From an uncultured Mollicutes bacterium (lineage in GTDB: Bacteria > Bacillota_I > Bacilli_A > RFN20 > CAG-826), in the NCBI GenBank assembly GCA_945935945.1, contig CAMESA010000008.1:1-24897 (forward strand): DNA of 24,897 bases. Direction: 5' to 3'. The notes below the pieces were generated by a model that saw only the letters and a program-made list of their open reading frames with translations, made no database searches and had not been told where the DNA came from. The position numbers and the translations under genes were made by a program. Numbering within the stretch: the stretch's first letter is position 1; each line of letters begins with the position of its first letter. Positions 1 through 6,591 of this stretch are shown here, one piece after another.

Positions 1-86
1 TACACCTCTTTATTTTTTATTGTCATAAATATTCTAATCTCACATATATTGAAGTATAAGATATTTCGATAAAGGGGATGATTTTT

Positions 87-1580
87 ATGGCAAATAAAGA
101 AACACAAGAAACTACATTTGATAATATTGCGAATAGTTCTCTTGCTTTACCTGCAATGGGCTTAATTTTAGCACCAATATTCACTTCAGTCTCACCACTA
201 TTAGGACTTGGTATTGGAGTAGGAGCAATTGGATTAGCAGCAATGGAATTTAAGGGGAAATTTAGTTTTTCACGTGATGAGAAACTTCAAAAAATCGAAA
301 AATTAATCGAAGAAATGGAATTTTGTAATCGTAAAGACGAGTATCCTAAGCTAAAACCATGTGAAGAAGAAAATTATTACATTATTGACGTTCCATCTGG
401 GCTAAATCGAAAATTATTTTACAATTTAACCTCTTATATTACGGCAGAATTAAAGTGTGACGATGTGAAATATCAGTTAGATACACAGCCTTATTGGTTA
501 AAACTTGTTTACGATGAAGAGTATGGGCCATATTCAAATAAGATTTTTAGACGTGTTTATTCAAGCAAAGATACTAATGAGTACATTACTATAGATAAAG
601 TAGACATGGACAATCCATACTACGATTTAGTTTACGTTGATCCACCACTTAGAATGACAAGAGACCATTTAGAAGCAGTAGCAGACATGCTTAGTTCATA
701 CTTTAGAAATGATGTTGAATTTTATAGTCATAATGGTGAGTATTACTATAAGATTTTCAAAAATCATTTGAAACAAAAATATGTTTACCAGTTAGACAAA
801 TATAAGATAAATGTAGACAATGGTTTGCAAATTCTAGTCGGTTTTTCTAAATTAGGACTAGCGTGGATCAATCTATCTAAACAAAACCCACATACTATCA
901 TCGGAGGATGTACTAACAGCGGTAAATCTAACCTTATACACGCTATCATGTGCTGTTTATTAGAGAATTATACAAAAGAAAGACTATCAATCTACTTAGC
1001 AGACTTTAAAGAAGGTGTAGAATTAACAGAATACGGAAGTGTGGATCAAGTTAAAAAAGCAATCACTGAAGTAGAAGAATTAGAAGAACTATTAAAAGAG
1101 ATTGATGATGAGAGAAGTAGAAGAAATAAATTATTTATTGCAAGTGGAGTTAAGAATTTATTAGAATACAACCAAAAATATCCTAATAACAAACTGCCAT
1201 ATATCATGTTAATTGTAGATGAGGTGGCTAGTATCTTATCTTTATCGCCTAATGCTAAGAAAAATATTGATAAATTACTTGCTAAACTAGGACAATTGGG
1301 ACGTTCTAGTGGTGTTCATGTAATCTTATCTACTCAACGTCCTGCACAAGACGTTATTACACCGTTAATTAAAGTCAACTTTAATAATCGCATTTGTTTA
1401 GCCGTAGAAGATGAAGCAAACTCTGAGATCATTATTGGAACTGGTGAGGGTAAAAATTTAAGAGGTTATGGACATGGAATATTAAAACGCGGACGTGACA
1501 AAGTAGAGTTTCAAGGATTATATATTGAACAGCAAGATAGAGATAAAATTATTAAAGAAAATACAAAAACACCTTATTGA
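87..1580 (+). CDS. FtsK/SpoIIIE-family DNA motor ATPase, membrane anchored (FtsK-1)
   Basis: A 497-aa P-loop motor of the FtsK/SpoIIIE/TcpA type, which pumps double-stranded DNA or couples it to a transfer channel. A hydrophobic stretch at residues about 18-52 gives two probable membrane helices and anchors it. Walker A is GGCTNSGKS (residues 273-281) and Walker B ends in IVDE (D378, E379), followed by the family motif VILSTQRP. The alternative ATG at 78 touches the Shine-Dalgarno AAAGGGGA (71-78). ATG at 87 has normal spacing and is preferred. The protein is far shorter than chromosomal FtsK (about 800 aa) and lacks an obvious C-terminal gamma domain, which fits plasmid or phage forms. A paralogue lies at 6592-7884. 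The role (partition, transfer or packaging) is inferred and cannot be chosen from sequence alone. Confidence 0.85.
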   Translation: MANKETQETTFDNIANSSLALPAMGLILAPIFTSVSPLLGLGIGVGAIGLAAMEFKGKFSFSRDEKLQKIEKLIEEMEFCNRKDEYPKLKPCEEENYYIIDVPSGLNRKLFYNLTSYITAELKCDDVKYQLDTQPYWLKLVYDEEYGPYSNKIFRRVYSSKDTNEYITIDKVDMDNPYYDLVYVDPPLRMTRDHLEAVADMLSSYFRNDVEFYSHNGEYYYKIFKNHLKQKYVYQLDKYKINVDNGLQILVGFSKLGLAWINLSKQNPHTIIGGCTNSGKSNLIHAIMCCLLENYTKERLSIYLADFKEGVELTEYGSVDQVKKAITEVEELEELLKEIDDERSRRNKLFIASGVKNLLEYNQKYPNNKLPYIMLIVDEVASILSLSPNAKKNIDKLLAKLGQLGRSSGVHVILSTQRPAQDVITPLIKVNFNNRICLAVEDEANSEIIIGTGEGKNLRGYGHGILKRGRDKVEFQGLYIEQQDRDKIIKENTKTPY

Positions 1581-1595
1581 AAAGGTGTTTTTTAT
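1563..1595 (+). terminator. Rho-independent terminator after FtsK-1
   Basis: A hairpin with arms AAACACCTT and AAGGTGTTT and a 4-5-nt loop is followed by a T-run. It overlaps the FtsK-1 stop codon, so the 3' end of the gene is part of the stem. The A-rich side may also stop the convergent minus-strand gene that ends at 1603. Confidence 0.75.
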
Positions 1596-1602
1596 TATGT
1601 AA

Positions 1603-1914
1603 TTATTCTATTTCATCATTTACATTGTTTACAATGCCTTGCATTAATACTTCCATCAAATTATCTGATAGTGAACGCAATAAGTCTTCATCTATCGCAC
1701 CACTCAATTCCTTAGCAGAATATAGCTTTATTAAAGGCGAATTTTCAAAACCAACTCTAATTCCTAATCCATCCTCATGTACTTCTAATTCAAATCTAAC
1801 TAATTCTCTGTTTTGTTTTAGGAAATCTGATACAGAAATATCATGACTTTCAACGTTTTGCTTTCTTTTTGATCTGATTCTCTCTTTTTTAGTCATACCA
1901 ATAGCTTTACCCAC
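1603..1914 (-). CDS. Small basic/acidic protein of unknown function
   Basis: A 103-aa protein read leftward from a GTG start at 1914, preceded on that strand by a GAGGTGAT ribosome binding site about 4-7 nt away. The first 25 residues are strongly basic (KKERIRSKRK), as in small DNA-binding or nucleic-acid-associated proteins. The rest is mixed with many acidic residues and has no motif I recognise. It converges on FtsK-1 and diverges from the amidase at 2146, and its promoter must lie in or beside the 10-bp iteron array 1931-2130. It could be a regulator of that array. I do not assign a function. The opposite-strand reading frame in the same interval has no ribosome binding site and was discarded. 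Confidence 0.55.
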   Translation of the reverse strand: MGKAIGMTKKERIRSKRKQNVESHDISVSDFLKQNRELVRFELEVHEDGLGIRVGFENSPLIKLYSAKELSGAIDEDLLRSLSDNLMEVLMQGIVNNVNDEIE

Positions 1915-1930
1915 AATATCACCTCATTTT

Positions 1931-2136
1931 ATATTTAATCAAATTATATCATTTTATATCAAATAATAGTATATCATTTCATTTAACATGAAATAATTTT
2001 AAATCATATCATAGTAATTCATTTTAAATAATACAATATCATTTCATATCACATGATATGAACTCATATAATATCATATAAACTCATATGAGCTGATATG
2101 AACTCATATGAACGCATATGAAATGATATGAAAGGA
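1931..2136. repeat. Long array of about 20 degenerate 10-bp iterons (candidate centromere or operator)
   Basis: About 200 bp with an exact 10-bp period. The best conserved copies lie at 2051-2130 and resemble AACTCATATG or AAATGATATG. Further left the copies degrade to forms such as ATTTTATATC and AAATCATATC. Spacing close to one helical turn places all units on one face of the DNA, as in the 11-bp direct repeats bound by ribbon-helix-helix ParR proteins in ParM systems. The array sits between the divergent gene at 1914 and the amidase at 2146 and runs up to the amidase ribosome binding site. A second array of the same unit lies at 3231-3330. Binding by the 4382-4687 protein is inferred. Confidence 0.75.
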
Positions 2137-2145
2137 GATTATATC

Positions 2146-3138
2146 ATGGCAAATAAAATTTTAGTTTTAGACGCAGGGCATGGTGGAAATGGTTCAACGC
2201 CAGGTAAACGTTCGCCACAATCAATGGGGAAAGTCGTTTATGAGTGGGATTTAAACAATAAAGTTTGTAACTATATTGCAAACTATCTAAAAAATTATAA
2301 TGTTGAAATCGTTCGTAGTGACGATACGACTGGAAAAACTGATATTTCATTAGCAAATCGTGTTAAACACACAAATAACATCAATCCATCTGCAATGATC
2401 TCAATTCACCACAATGCAGCACAAGAGGGAGCTACTGGTGTGGAAACTTATTGGCATAGTCAAGGTTCTGCTCAGGATAAAAAACTAGCGACAATTATTC
2501 AAGATAAATTAGTTAAACATACAGGAATGCGAAATCGAGGAGTTAAACAAGAAAAATTCGCTGTATTAGGGTGTAAATCTACAATCCCTGCTGTATTAGT
2601 AGAAGGCGGTTTCTACACAACTAAGAGTGATTTCGACTACATTACTTCTGATAAAGGTCAACAAGCCTATGCTGAAGCTGTTGCAAAAGCAGTTATTGAA
2701 TACTTAGGATTAACTAAGAAAGCTACACAAGCAACAACACCAACAGCGTCAGGATATAGCGTAAATGACGTAGTAAAAGTGAAATCTACTGCAACTGTCT
2801 ACGCTAATTCAGATAAAAAAATTCCAGATTGGGTTAAAGGATCACAATACAAGGTATCAAAAGTGAACGGTGACAAGTTATTATTAGACGAAATCACTTC
2901 ATGGGTTTACGCTAAAGACGTGGAGAAAGTTTCATCTACTAATACGGTTAAAACATTCCAAGTTAAAGTAGTTAATTGTACTTATTTAAATGCACGTACA
3001 ACACCAGAAATTAAGGATGGTAACATTGCAGAAGCAGTAAAATCAGGAACTATTTTAACAATTGTAGGTGAAAGTGGAAGTTTTTACGAAACAAAATCAG
3101 GCTTATACGTTGCTAAGAAATACTGTCAAAAGATTTAA
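2146..3138 (+). CDS. N-acetylmuramoyl-L-alanine amidase, endolysin type, with C-terminal SH3-like repeats
   Basis: Amidase_3-type enzyme that cleaves the bond between N-acetylmuramate and L-alanine in peptidoglycan. Catalytic domain is about residues 4-188 with the expected zinc ligands and catalytic acid: H12 in DAGHGG, E33 in VYEWD, H88 in SIHHNA and E153 in VEGGF. Two SH3-like wall-binding segments follow (about 207-262 and 270-330). There is no signal peptide, which favours a phage-style endolysin over a secreted autolysin. ATG at 2146 has a Shine-Dalgarno AAAGGAG (2131-2137). An upstream in-frame ATG at 2128 lies before that site and is not used here. The gene stands alone between two centromere-like arrays and no holin is obvious next to it. 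Confidence 0.9.
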   Translation: MANKILVLDAGHGGNGSTPGKRSPQSMGKVVYEWDLNNKVCNYIANYLKNYNVEIVRSDDTTGKTDISLANRVKHTNNINPSAMISIHHNAAQEGATGVETYWHSQGSAQDKKLATIIQDKLVKHTGMRNRGVKQEKFAVLGCKSTIPAVLVEGGFYTTKSDFDYITSDKGQQAYAEAVAKAVIEYLGLTKKATQATTPTASGYSVNDVVKVKSTATVYANSDKKIPDWVKGSQYKVSKVNGDKLLLDEITSWVYAKDVEKVSSTNTVKTFQVKVVNCTYLNARTTPEIKDGNIAEAVKSGTILTIVGESGSFYETKSGLYVAKKYCQKI

Positions 3139-3149
3139 TATCAAATTAT

Positions 3150-3192
3150 GGCATATGCTTTCATTTCATATGATTGCATATGCCTTTTTTTC
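3150..3192 (+). terminator. Terminator of the amidase gene
   Basis: Arms GGCATATGC (3150-3158) and GCATATGCC (3176-3184) form a 9-bp stem followed by T7. The arms contain the iteron core CATATG, so the terminator looks built from, or merged with, the repeat family. Confidence 0.75.
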
Positions 3193-3230
3193 ATTTTATA
3201 TAATAGTAAATAATATAATATTATCTCATA

Positions 3231-3330
3231 TACTTTTATATGAACTCATATGATATGATATGAACGCATATGAGTTCATATGAATTCATATGATATGATA
3301 TAAAATCATTTAATTTCATTTAAAATTATT
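3231..3330. repeat. Array of about nine to ten 10-bp iterons upstream of parM (candidate parC centromere)
   Basis: Tandem decamers in exact 10-bp register: TGAACTCATA, TGATATGATA, TGAACGCATA, TGAGTTCATA, TGAATTCATA and TGATATGATA, then weaker copies ending near 3330. They lie directly upstream of the promoter of the ParM-like/ParR-like operon, the standard place for a type II partition centromere that also autoregulates the operon. The unit is the same as in the array at 1931-2136. Confidence 0.8.
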
Positions 3331-3358
3331 GCATATTAAAAAAACCTGTGCATATAAT
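3329..3358 (+). promoter_or_regulatory. Probable promoter of the parM-parR operon
   Basis: TTGCAT (3329-3334), 18-bp spacer, TATAAT (3353-3358), next to the last iteron. The -35 is weak (4 of 6), so repression or activation by protein bound to the array is plausible. A Shine-Dalgarno TTAGGAG at 3375-3380 precedes the ATG at 3390. Confidence 0.6.
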
Positions 3359-3389
3359 ATGGATAGATAATGTTTAGGAGCGTGATTCT

Positions 3390-4382
3390 ATGTTAGCGAA
3401 TGTATTTCTTGATAACGGGAACGGAAATGAAAAAGCTAAATCTGATACTAAAGAAGTGATTTATCCAAATCGCTTAAAAGTCTACGATGAAAACCCACTA
3501 CACACGAACTTATTAAGCAATAGCAATAAGAGAGAAACTGTATACGAGGTTAACGGGAAGAAGTATGTAGTAGATCCAAACGGTATGGGTAGTGGTTCAC
3601 GTAATGAAAATCGCTATGAAACAGACCTTTATTATGCTGAGGCTATGATTGCAATTTCTAAAGTAACTGAAAAAGAAAAAATAAGTTTAGGATTTGCATT
3701 GCCTGCTGAACACTATAAAGATGATGAAATTGTTACAAAAGTAAAGCAACGATTCTTAAATGAACATGAAATTTTAGTTGATGGGGTTCGTCATAAGTTT
3801 AACGTTGACTCAGTTTACGTTTTACCACAAGCGTATTTATGCTTAGTGGATTACATCTTAGAGGACGATTTCTCAATTCGAAATGACAAACATAAAAATA
3901 CTTACTTATGCATTGATATTGGCGCAGGAACTCTTGATATTGTTACAACTAATGGATTAAAAATAACGTCTGCCGATGGGGGAAACATCGGATCAATGGA
4001 CTTCAACAAAAAATATTTAGCTAGAATTAAGAACAATCCTATGGTTGTCTCTGATAAAGCTAAATTCACGATTGATGACATTGACTTTATTCCTCAAAAA
4101 ATCTTCAGAAAACGTGAAAAACAATACGATTTCACGAAAGAATATGAAGAAACTTGTAAAGAGTTAGCAGACCAAGTATCATATTATCTAAATAAAAATG
4201 GAATTGATTTCAGTGATTATGACCGTATTCTTTACTGCGGTGGAACAACACTGTTAATTCAAGATCATTTATATTTACCTAATAACGCAAAAATTTACCC
4301 TGACTCAATCATGGGTAATGTACGTGGTGGACAAAAATTCGTAGCTTATCGTAACAGCATGAATAAAGGAGGGCAAAAATAA
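3390..4382 (+). CDS. parM: ParM/Alp-like actin-family plasmid segregation ATPase
   Basis: A 330-aa actin-like protein expected to polymerise with ATP and push replicated plasmid copies apart. Actin-fold signatures are in order: phosphate-1 loop FLDNGNGNEK at the N terminus, phosphate-2 loop CIDIGAGTLDIV in the middle, and the adenosine motif YCGGTTLL near the C terminus. Length matches ParM, AlfA and Alp7A proteins (about 275-380 aa). Its stop overlaps the start of the ribbon-helix-helix gene in TAATG, so the two are translationally coupled. The iteron array lies immediately upstream. Together these give a complete type II partition cassette. The exact actin subfamily cannot be set without a tree. 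Confidence 0.85.
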   Translation: MLANVFLDNGNGNEKAKSDTKEVIYPNRLKVYDENPLHTNLLSNSNKRETVYEVNGKKYVVDPNGMGSGSRNENRYETDLYYAEAMIAISKVTEKEKISLGFALPAEHYKDDEIVTKVKQRFLNEHEILVDGVRHKFNVDSVYVLPQAYLCLVDYILEDDFSIRNDKHKNTYLCIDIGAGTLDIVTTNGLKITSADGGNIGSMDFNKKYLARIKNNPMVVSDKAKFTIDDIDFIPQKIFRKREKQYDFTKEYEETCKELADQVSYYLNKNGIDFSDYDRILYCGGTTLLIQDHLYLPNNAKIYPDSIMGNVRGGQKFVAYRNSMNKGGQK

Positions 4383-4687
4383 TGGCTAGAATTAGTTTAG
4401 ATCAATTATATGTGCAACTTTATGAAGATGAAAAAGATATTGTTAATGAGTTGCCTAAATTAATGAAATCACAGCGTTTAAATAAGCGTGAATTAGTCAT
4501 TGAAGCCATTCGTTACTATATTCATGCTATTAACGAAGGTAAGGCAGGGTTTCAACCATTCATGTCTTATCCATCAACTGAGTCAGAAACAATAGAAAAT
4601 GCTGAGATTAATGAAAGACCTCAGCAAGAAGAAGTAGTGGAAACATTAAATTCACGATTCGATCCATTTGGAGATCAATTTAATTAA
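4382..4687 (+). CDS. parR: ParR-like ribbon-helix-helix adaptor
   Basis: A 101-aa protein whose N-terminal half (about residues 3-52) has the ribbon-helix-helix pattern: a short beta strand (ISLDQLYVQL) followed by two amphipathic helices ending in KRELVIEAIRYYIHAI. The C-terminal half is acidic and low in order, like the tails by which ParR proteins contact the actin filament. It follows the actin gene with a TAATG overlap and is the last gene before a terminator. By family precedent it should bind the 10-bp iterons and repress its own operon. Binding to both arrays is a prediction. Confidence 0.75.
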   Translation: MARISLDQLYVQLYEDEKDIVNELPKLMKSQRLNKRELVIEAIRYYIHAINEGKAGFQPFMSYPSTESETIENAEINERPQQEEVVETLNSRFDPFGDQFN

Positions 4688-4699
4688 ATCAACATATAA

Positions 4700-4730
4700 A
4701 AGGAGCCTTTTTAGGCTCCATTTTTTTATT
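4700..4730 (+). terminator. Terminator of the partition operon
   Basis: Hairpin with arms GGAGCCT and AGGCTCC around a TTTT loop, followed by A and T7. Confidence 0.85.
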
Positions 4731-4733
4731 TTT

Positions 4734-4763
4734 AGGACAAATATTCGTGTCAAAAAGTACAAT
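4734..4763 (+). promoter_or_regulatory. Possible promoter for the membrane peptide-FolD pair
   Basis: AGGACA (4734-4739), 18-bp spacer, TACAAT (4758-4763), between the partition terminator and the next start codon. Both hexamers are near consensus but not perfect. Confidence 0.4.
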
Positions 4764-4787
4764 GATGGGTGAAGAGAGGGGAAAATT

Positions 4788-4904
4788 ATGGAAGATGAGT
4801 CAAAATTCGGTGCTTTTAAGGGGGCATTAGTCGCCTTATTAATAGAAGGAACAATTTTAGCAATAGTTGTTATCTTAATTAAAATATTTCAGTACATTTT
4901 TTAG
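4788..4904 (+). CDS. 38-aa single-span membrane peptide
   Basis: A short gene starting ATG with a strong Shine-Dalgarno (GAGAGGGG, 7-8 nt upstream). The product begins MEDESKFGAFKGALV and continues into a hydrophobic helix of about 22 residues ending KIFQYIF. The acidic N terminus and single helix suggest a small inner-membrane protein. It lies 14 nt upstream of the FolD gene and is probably co-transcribed. I know no specific family. A holin-like role is possible but unsupported, as the lysin is 1.6 kb away in another transcription unit. Confidence 0.6.
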   Translation: MEDESKFGAFKGALVALLIEGTILAIVVILIKIFQYIF

Positions 4905-4918
4905 AAATGAGGTAATTT

Positions 4919-5740
4919 ATGATTATAAGTTGTGAAGAAATTCGATCACAAATATTAGATGATGTAAAAAAAGAAGTTTCCAAACTGTCAGAAACTCCAA
5001 CTTTAGCAATTGTGACGTGTAGCTATGATGAACCATCACAAATCTATGTTAAAAATAAGGTTAAAACGGCTTGTGAGGTGGGAATTGAGGCTACTCACTA
5101 TAATTTAGAACCTACCATGTTTTCAGGCACTACGGAGCTTGTTAATTACGTTCAGAGCTTAAATGAAGAACATCATGCTATTATTGTGCAACTACCACTA
5201 CACGAAAAGTTTGATAGCGAAGAAGTAATCAAAGCAATTGAGCCAGATCATGATGTAGATGGATTAACAAATGAGAACATTGCACGTTTAGTTAGTAACG
5301 ATCCAAAAGCCATTATTCCTGCAACAGCAGGGGCTTGTTATGAAATTATCAAGCATACAACTGGTAAATCAGATTTGAGTGGTCTTAATATTGCAATTAT
5401 TAACCGTAGCCATTTAATCGGTAAGCCATTGTTTCAATTATTGCTAAATAGCAACGCAACGGTTACGGTTTGTCATAGTAGAACAGCAAACTTAGAGGAT
5501 CACATTAAAAATTCAGATGTAGTTGTTATTGGTATTGGTAAACCTCATTATTTTGCAGACTATCAATTCATTAGTGGAACATTAGTCTTAGACTGTGGAA
5601 TTAGTCGTGTAGATGGCAAGATTGTACGTGATGTACAAATAACAGACAGTGAATACATTGATTATGCAGGTAAAGTGGGGATCATCACGACAGCATACTT
5701 AATGAAGAGTGTGGTTCAGTGTTATAAGCAACAAAAATAA
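4919..5740 (+). CDS. folD: FolD: methylenetetrahydrofolate dehydrogenase / methenyltetrahydrofolate cyclohydrolase
   Basis: A 273-aa full-length FolD, which oxidises 5,10-methylene-THF and hydrolyses methenyl-THF to 10-formyl-THF in the cytoplasm. Family signatures are in order: Y43xxxK47 (IYVKNK) with the catalytic lysine, VQLPLHEKF, DHDVDGLTNEN, PATAGACYEI (usually PCTP) and the Rossmann segment INRSHLIGKPLFQLLL, followed by the cofactor region TVTVCHSRT. The cyclohydrolase and NAD(P) elements both look intact, so this is not a fragment. Its presence on an extrachromosomal replicon is unusual. It would adjust the one-carbon pool that feeds purine and thymidylate synthesis during replication, which fits the dUTPase further on. 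That link is inference. Confidence 0.9.
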   Translation: MIISCEEIRSQILDDVKKEVSKLSETPTLAIVTCSYDEPSQIYVKNKVKTACEVGIEATHYNLEPTMFSGTTELVNYVQSLNEEHHAIIVQLPLHEKFDSEEVIKAIEPDHDVDGLTNENIARLVSNDPKAIIPATAGACYEIIKHTTGKSDLSGLNIAIINRSHLIGKPLFQLLLNSNATVTVCHSRTANLEDHIKNSDVVVIGIGKPHYFADYQFISGTLVLDCGISRVDGKIVRDVQITDSEYIDYAGKVGIITTAYLMKSVVQCYKQQK

Positions 5741-5745
5741 TAAAA

Positions 5746-5771
5746 ATACCTGGTCAATCCAGGTGTTTTTT
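5746..5771 (+). terminator. Terminator of folD
   Basis: ACCTGG (5748-5753) pairs with CCAGGT (5759-5764) around a 5-nt loop, followed by G and T6. Confidence 0.85.
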
Positions 5772-5840
5772 GTTTTATAAATCCATTTTATCTGTATAAA
5801 TACCTCAGATTTAGTCCATAATCGCATAAGAGGTGATTTC

Positions 5841-6320
5841 ATGAACGATATTTCTTATGCAATAGCAATAATAATTTTATGTGTACTGCTATTGTTTATC
5901 TTAACTACATACAGCGATACTTTATTCTGGAAAGATAAGTCTGCAATAGAATATAGATCACTCAGCGATTTAAAACGTATGCACCCATTTAAATTCGAAG
6001 ATTACGTTGCTAAACTATACAAAAACATGGGTTATTCAGTTAAACAGACAAAGCGTACAGGTGATGGTGGTAAAGATATAGTTGCTACTAAAAATGGACA
6101 AACATATTTCGTTGAATGTAAAAGATATTCCGATCCAATTAACGTTCACAAAATGCGTGATTTCGTAGGAGCTTGTGTGCTTGGTGGCAAAGACGTAAAA
6201 GGGATTTATGTTACCACCTCTAGTTTTACGAATGATGCGAAGAGTGCAGCTAACAGAATCGGTATACAAATGATAGATGGAAACAAATTAATGAGTATGA
6301 TTAGATCAAAGACACGTTAA
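5841..6320 (+). CDS. Membrane-anchored Mrr-type PD-(D/E)XK endonuclease
   Basis: A 159-aa protein with one N-terminal membrane helix (about residues 5-25) and a compact Mrr_cat nuclease domain (about 47-155). The catalytic pattern is visible: E53 in KFEDYV, D79 in GDGGKDI, and E92-x-K94 in FVECKRY, then the family motif YVTTSSFTNDA. Mrr-family enzymes cut DNA, often methylated DNA, without a partner methylase. The membrane-anchored small form is common on mobile elements and has been proposed to act at the envelope on incoming DNA. The gene stands alone, with its Shine-Dalgarno GAGGTGAT 5 nt before the ATG and its own terminator. Defence against competing DNA is a plausible role but inferred. 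Confidence 0.8.
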   Translation: MNDISYAIAIIILCVLLLFILTTYSDTLFWKDKSAIEYRSLSDLKRMHPFKFEDYVAKLYKNMGYSVKQTKRTGDGGKDIVATKNGQTYFVECKRYSDPINVHKMRDFVGACVLGGKDVKGIYVTTSSFTNDAKSAANRIGIQMIDGNKLMSMIRSKTR

Positions 6321-6340
6321 CCATTTAAACGTGTCTTTTA
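6308..6340 (+). terminator. Terminator of the Mrr-type nuclease
   Basis: An 11-bp stem, AAAGACACGTT (6308-6318) with AACGTGTCTTT (6328-6338), overlapping the stop codon and ending in T's. Confidence 0.8.
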
Positions 6341-6580
6341 ACATTTAAACACCCTACGATTTAAACACTCTGATGAATGTTTAATTAAATCTAGTATCAA
6401 TTTAAACGTTTGAGCATAGGATGAAGTGAGGGATTAAAGATGAAATCTTGAATCGCTTTTAAAACTAGGTGAGGGGACGGAGGGAGCCGAACCTTTAGTT
6501 TTAAACAAATTTTGAAGGCAAGGAAAAATTTGGAAAGGTGGTAGGGTTTAGGTTTTGGAAATTTTTTCTAATTTAAAATG
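6341..6580. other. Structured non-coding region upstream of FtsK-2 (candidate oriT or regulatory RNA)
   Basis: About 240 bp without a gene. The left part has four copies of ATTTAAAC-type octamers (near 6324, 6344, 6360 and 6400). A hairpin at 6432-6454 has arms GATTAAAGAT and ATCTTGAATC with one mismatch. A second has TTTAAAACTA (6458-6467) against TAGTTTTAAA (6496-6505), extended by GGT/ACC across a two-base bulge. Its 20-nt loop is purine- and G-rich (6471-6490), unlike the surrounding AT-rich DNA. Purine-rich DNA continues to about 6560. Its position just before the FtsK-2/replication-relaxation pair suggests a site where those proteins act, or a leader RNA. Neither is proven. Confidence 0.5.
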
Positions 6581-6591
6581 AGGTGATTTTG

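Noticed and set aside
1577..1846. 89-aa plus-strand reading frame after FtsK-1
   Set aside because: It lies antisense to the 103-aa minus-strand gene, begins in a terminator and has a Ser-rich shadow composition.
3068..3253. 61-aa reading frame covering the end of the amidase and part of the repeat region
   Set aside because: It overlaps a well-supported gene in another frame, crosses a terminator and has no ribosome binding site.
6400..6560. tRNA or known riboswitch in the structured gap
   Set aside because: No cloverleaf, T-loop or CCA end can be built and no riboswitch core is recognised. Kept only as a structured region of unknown role.
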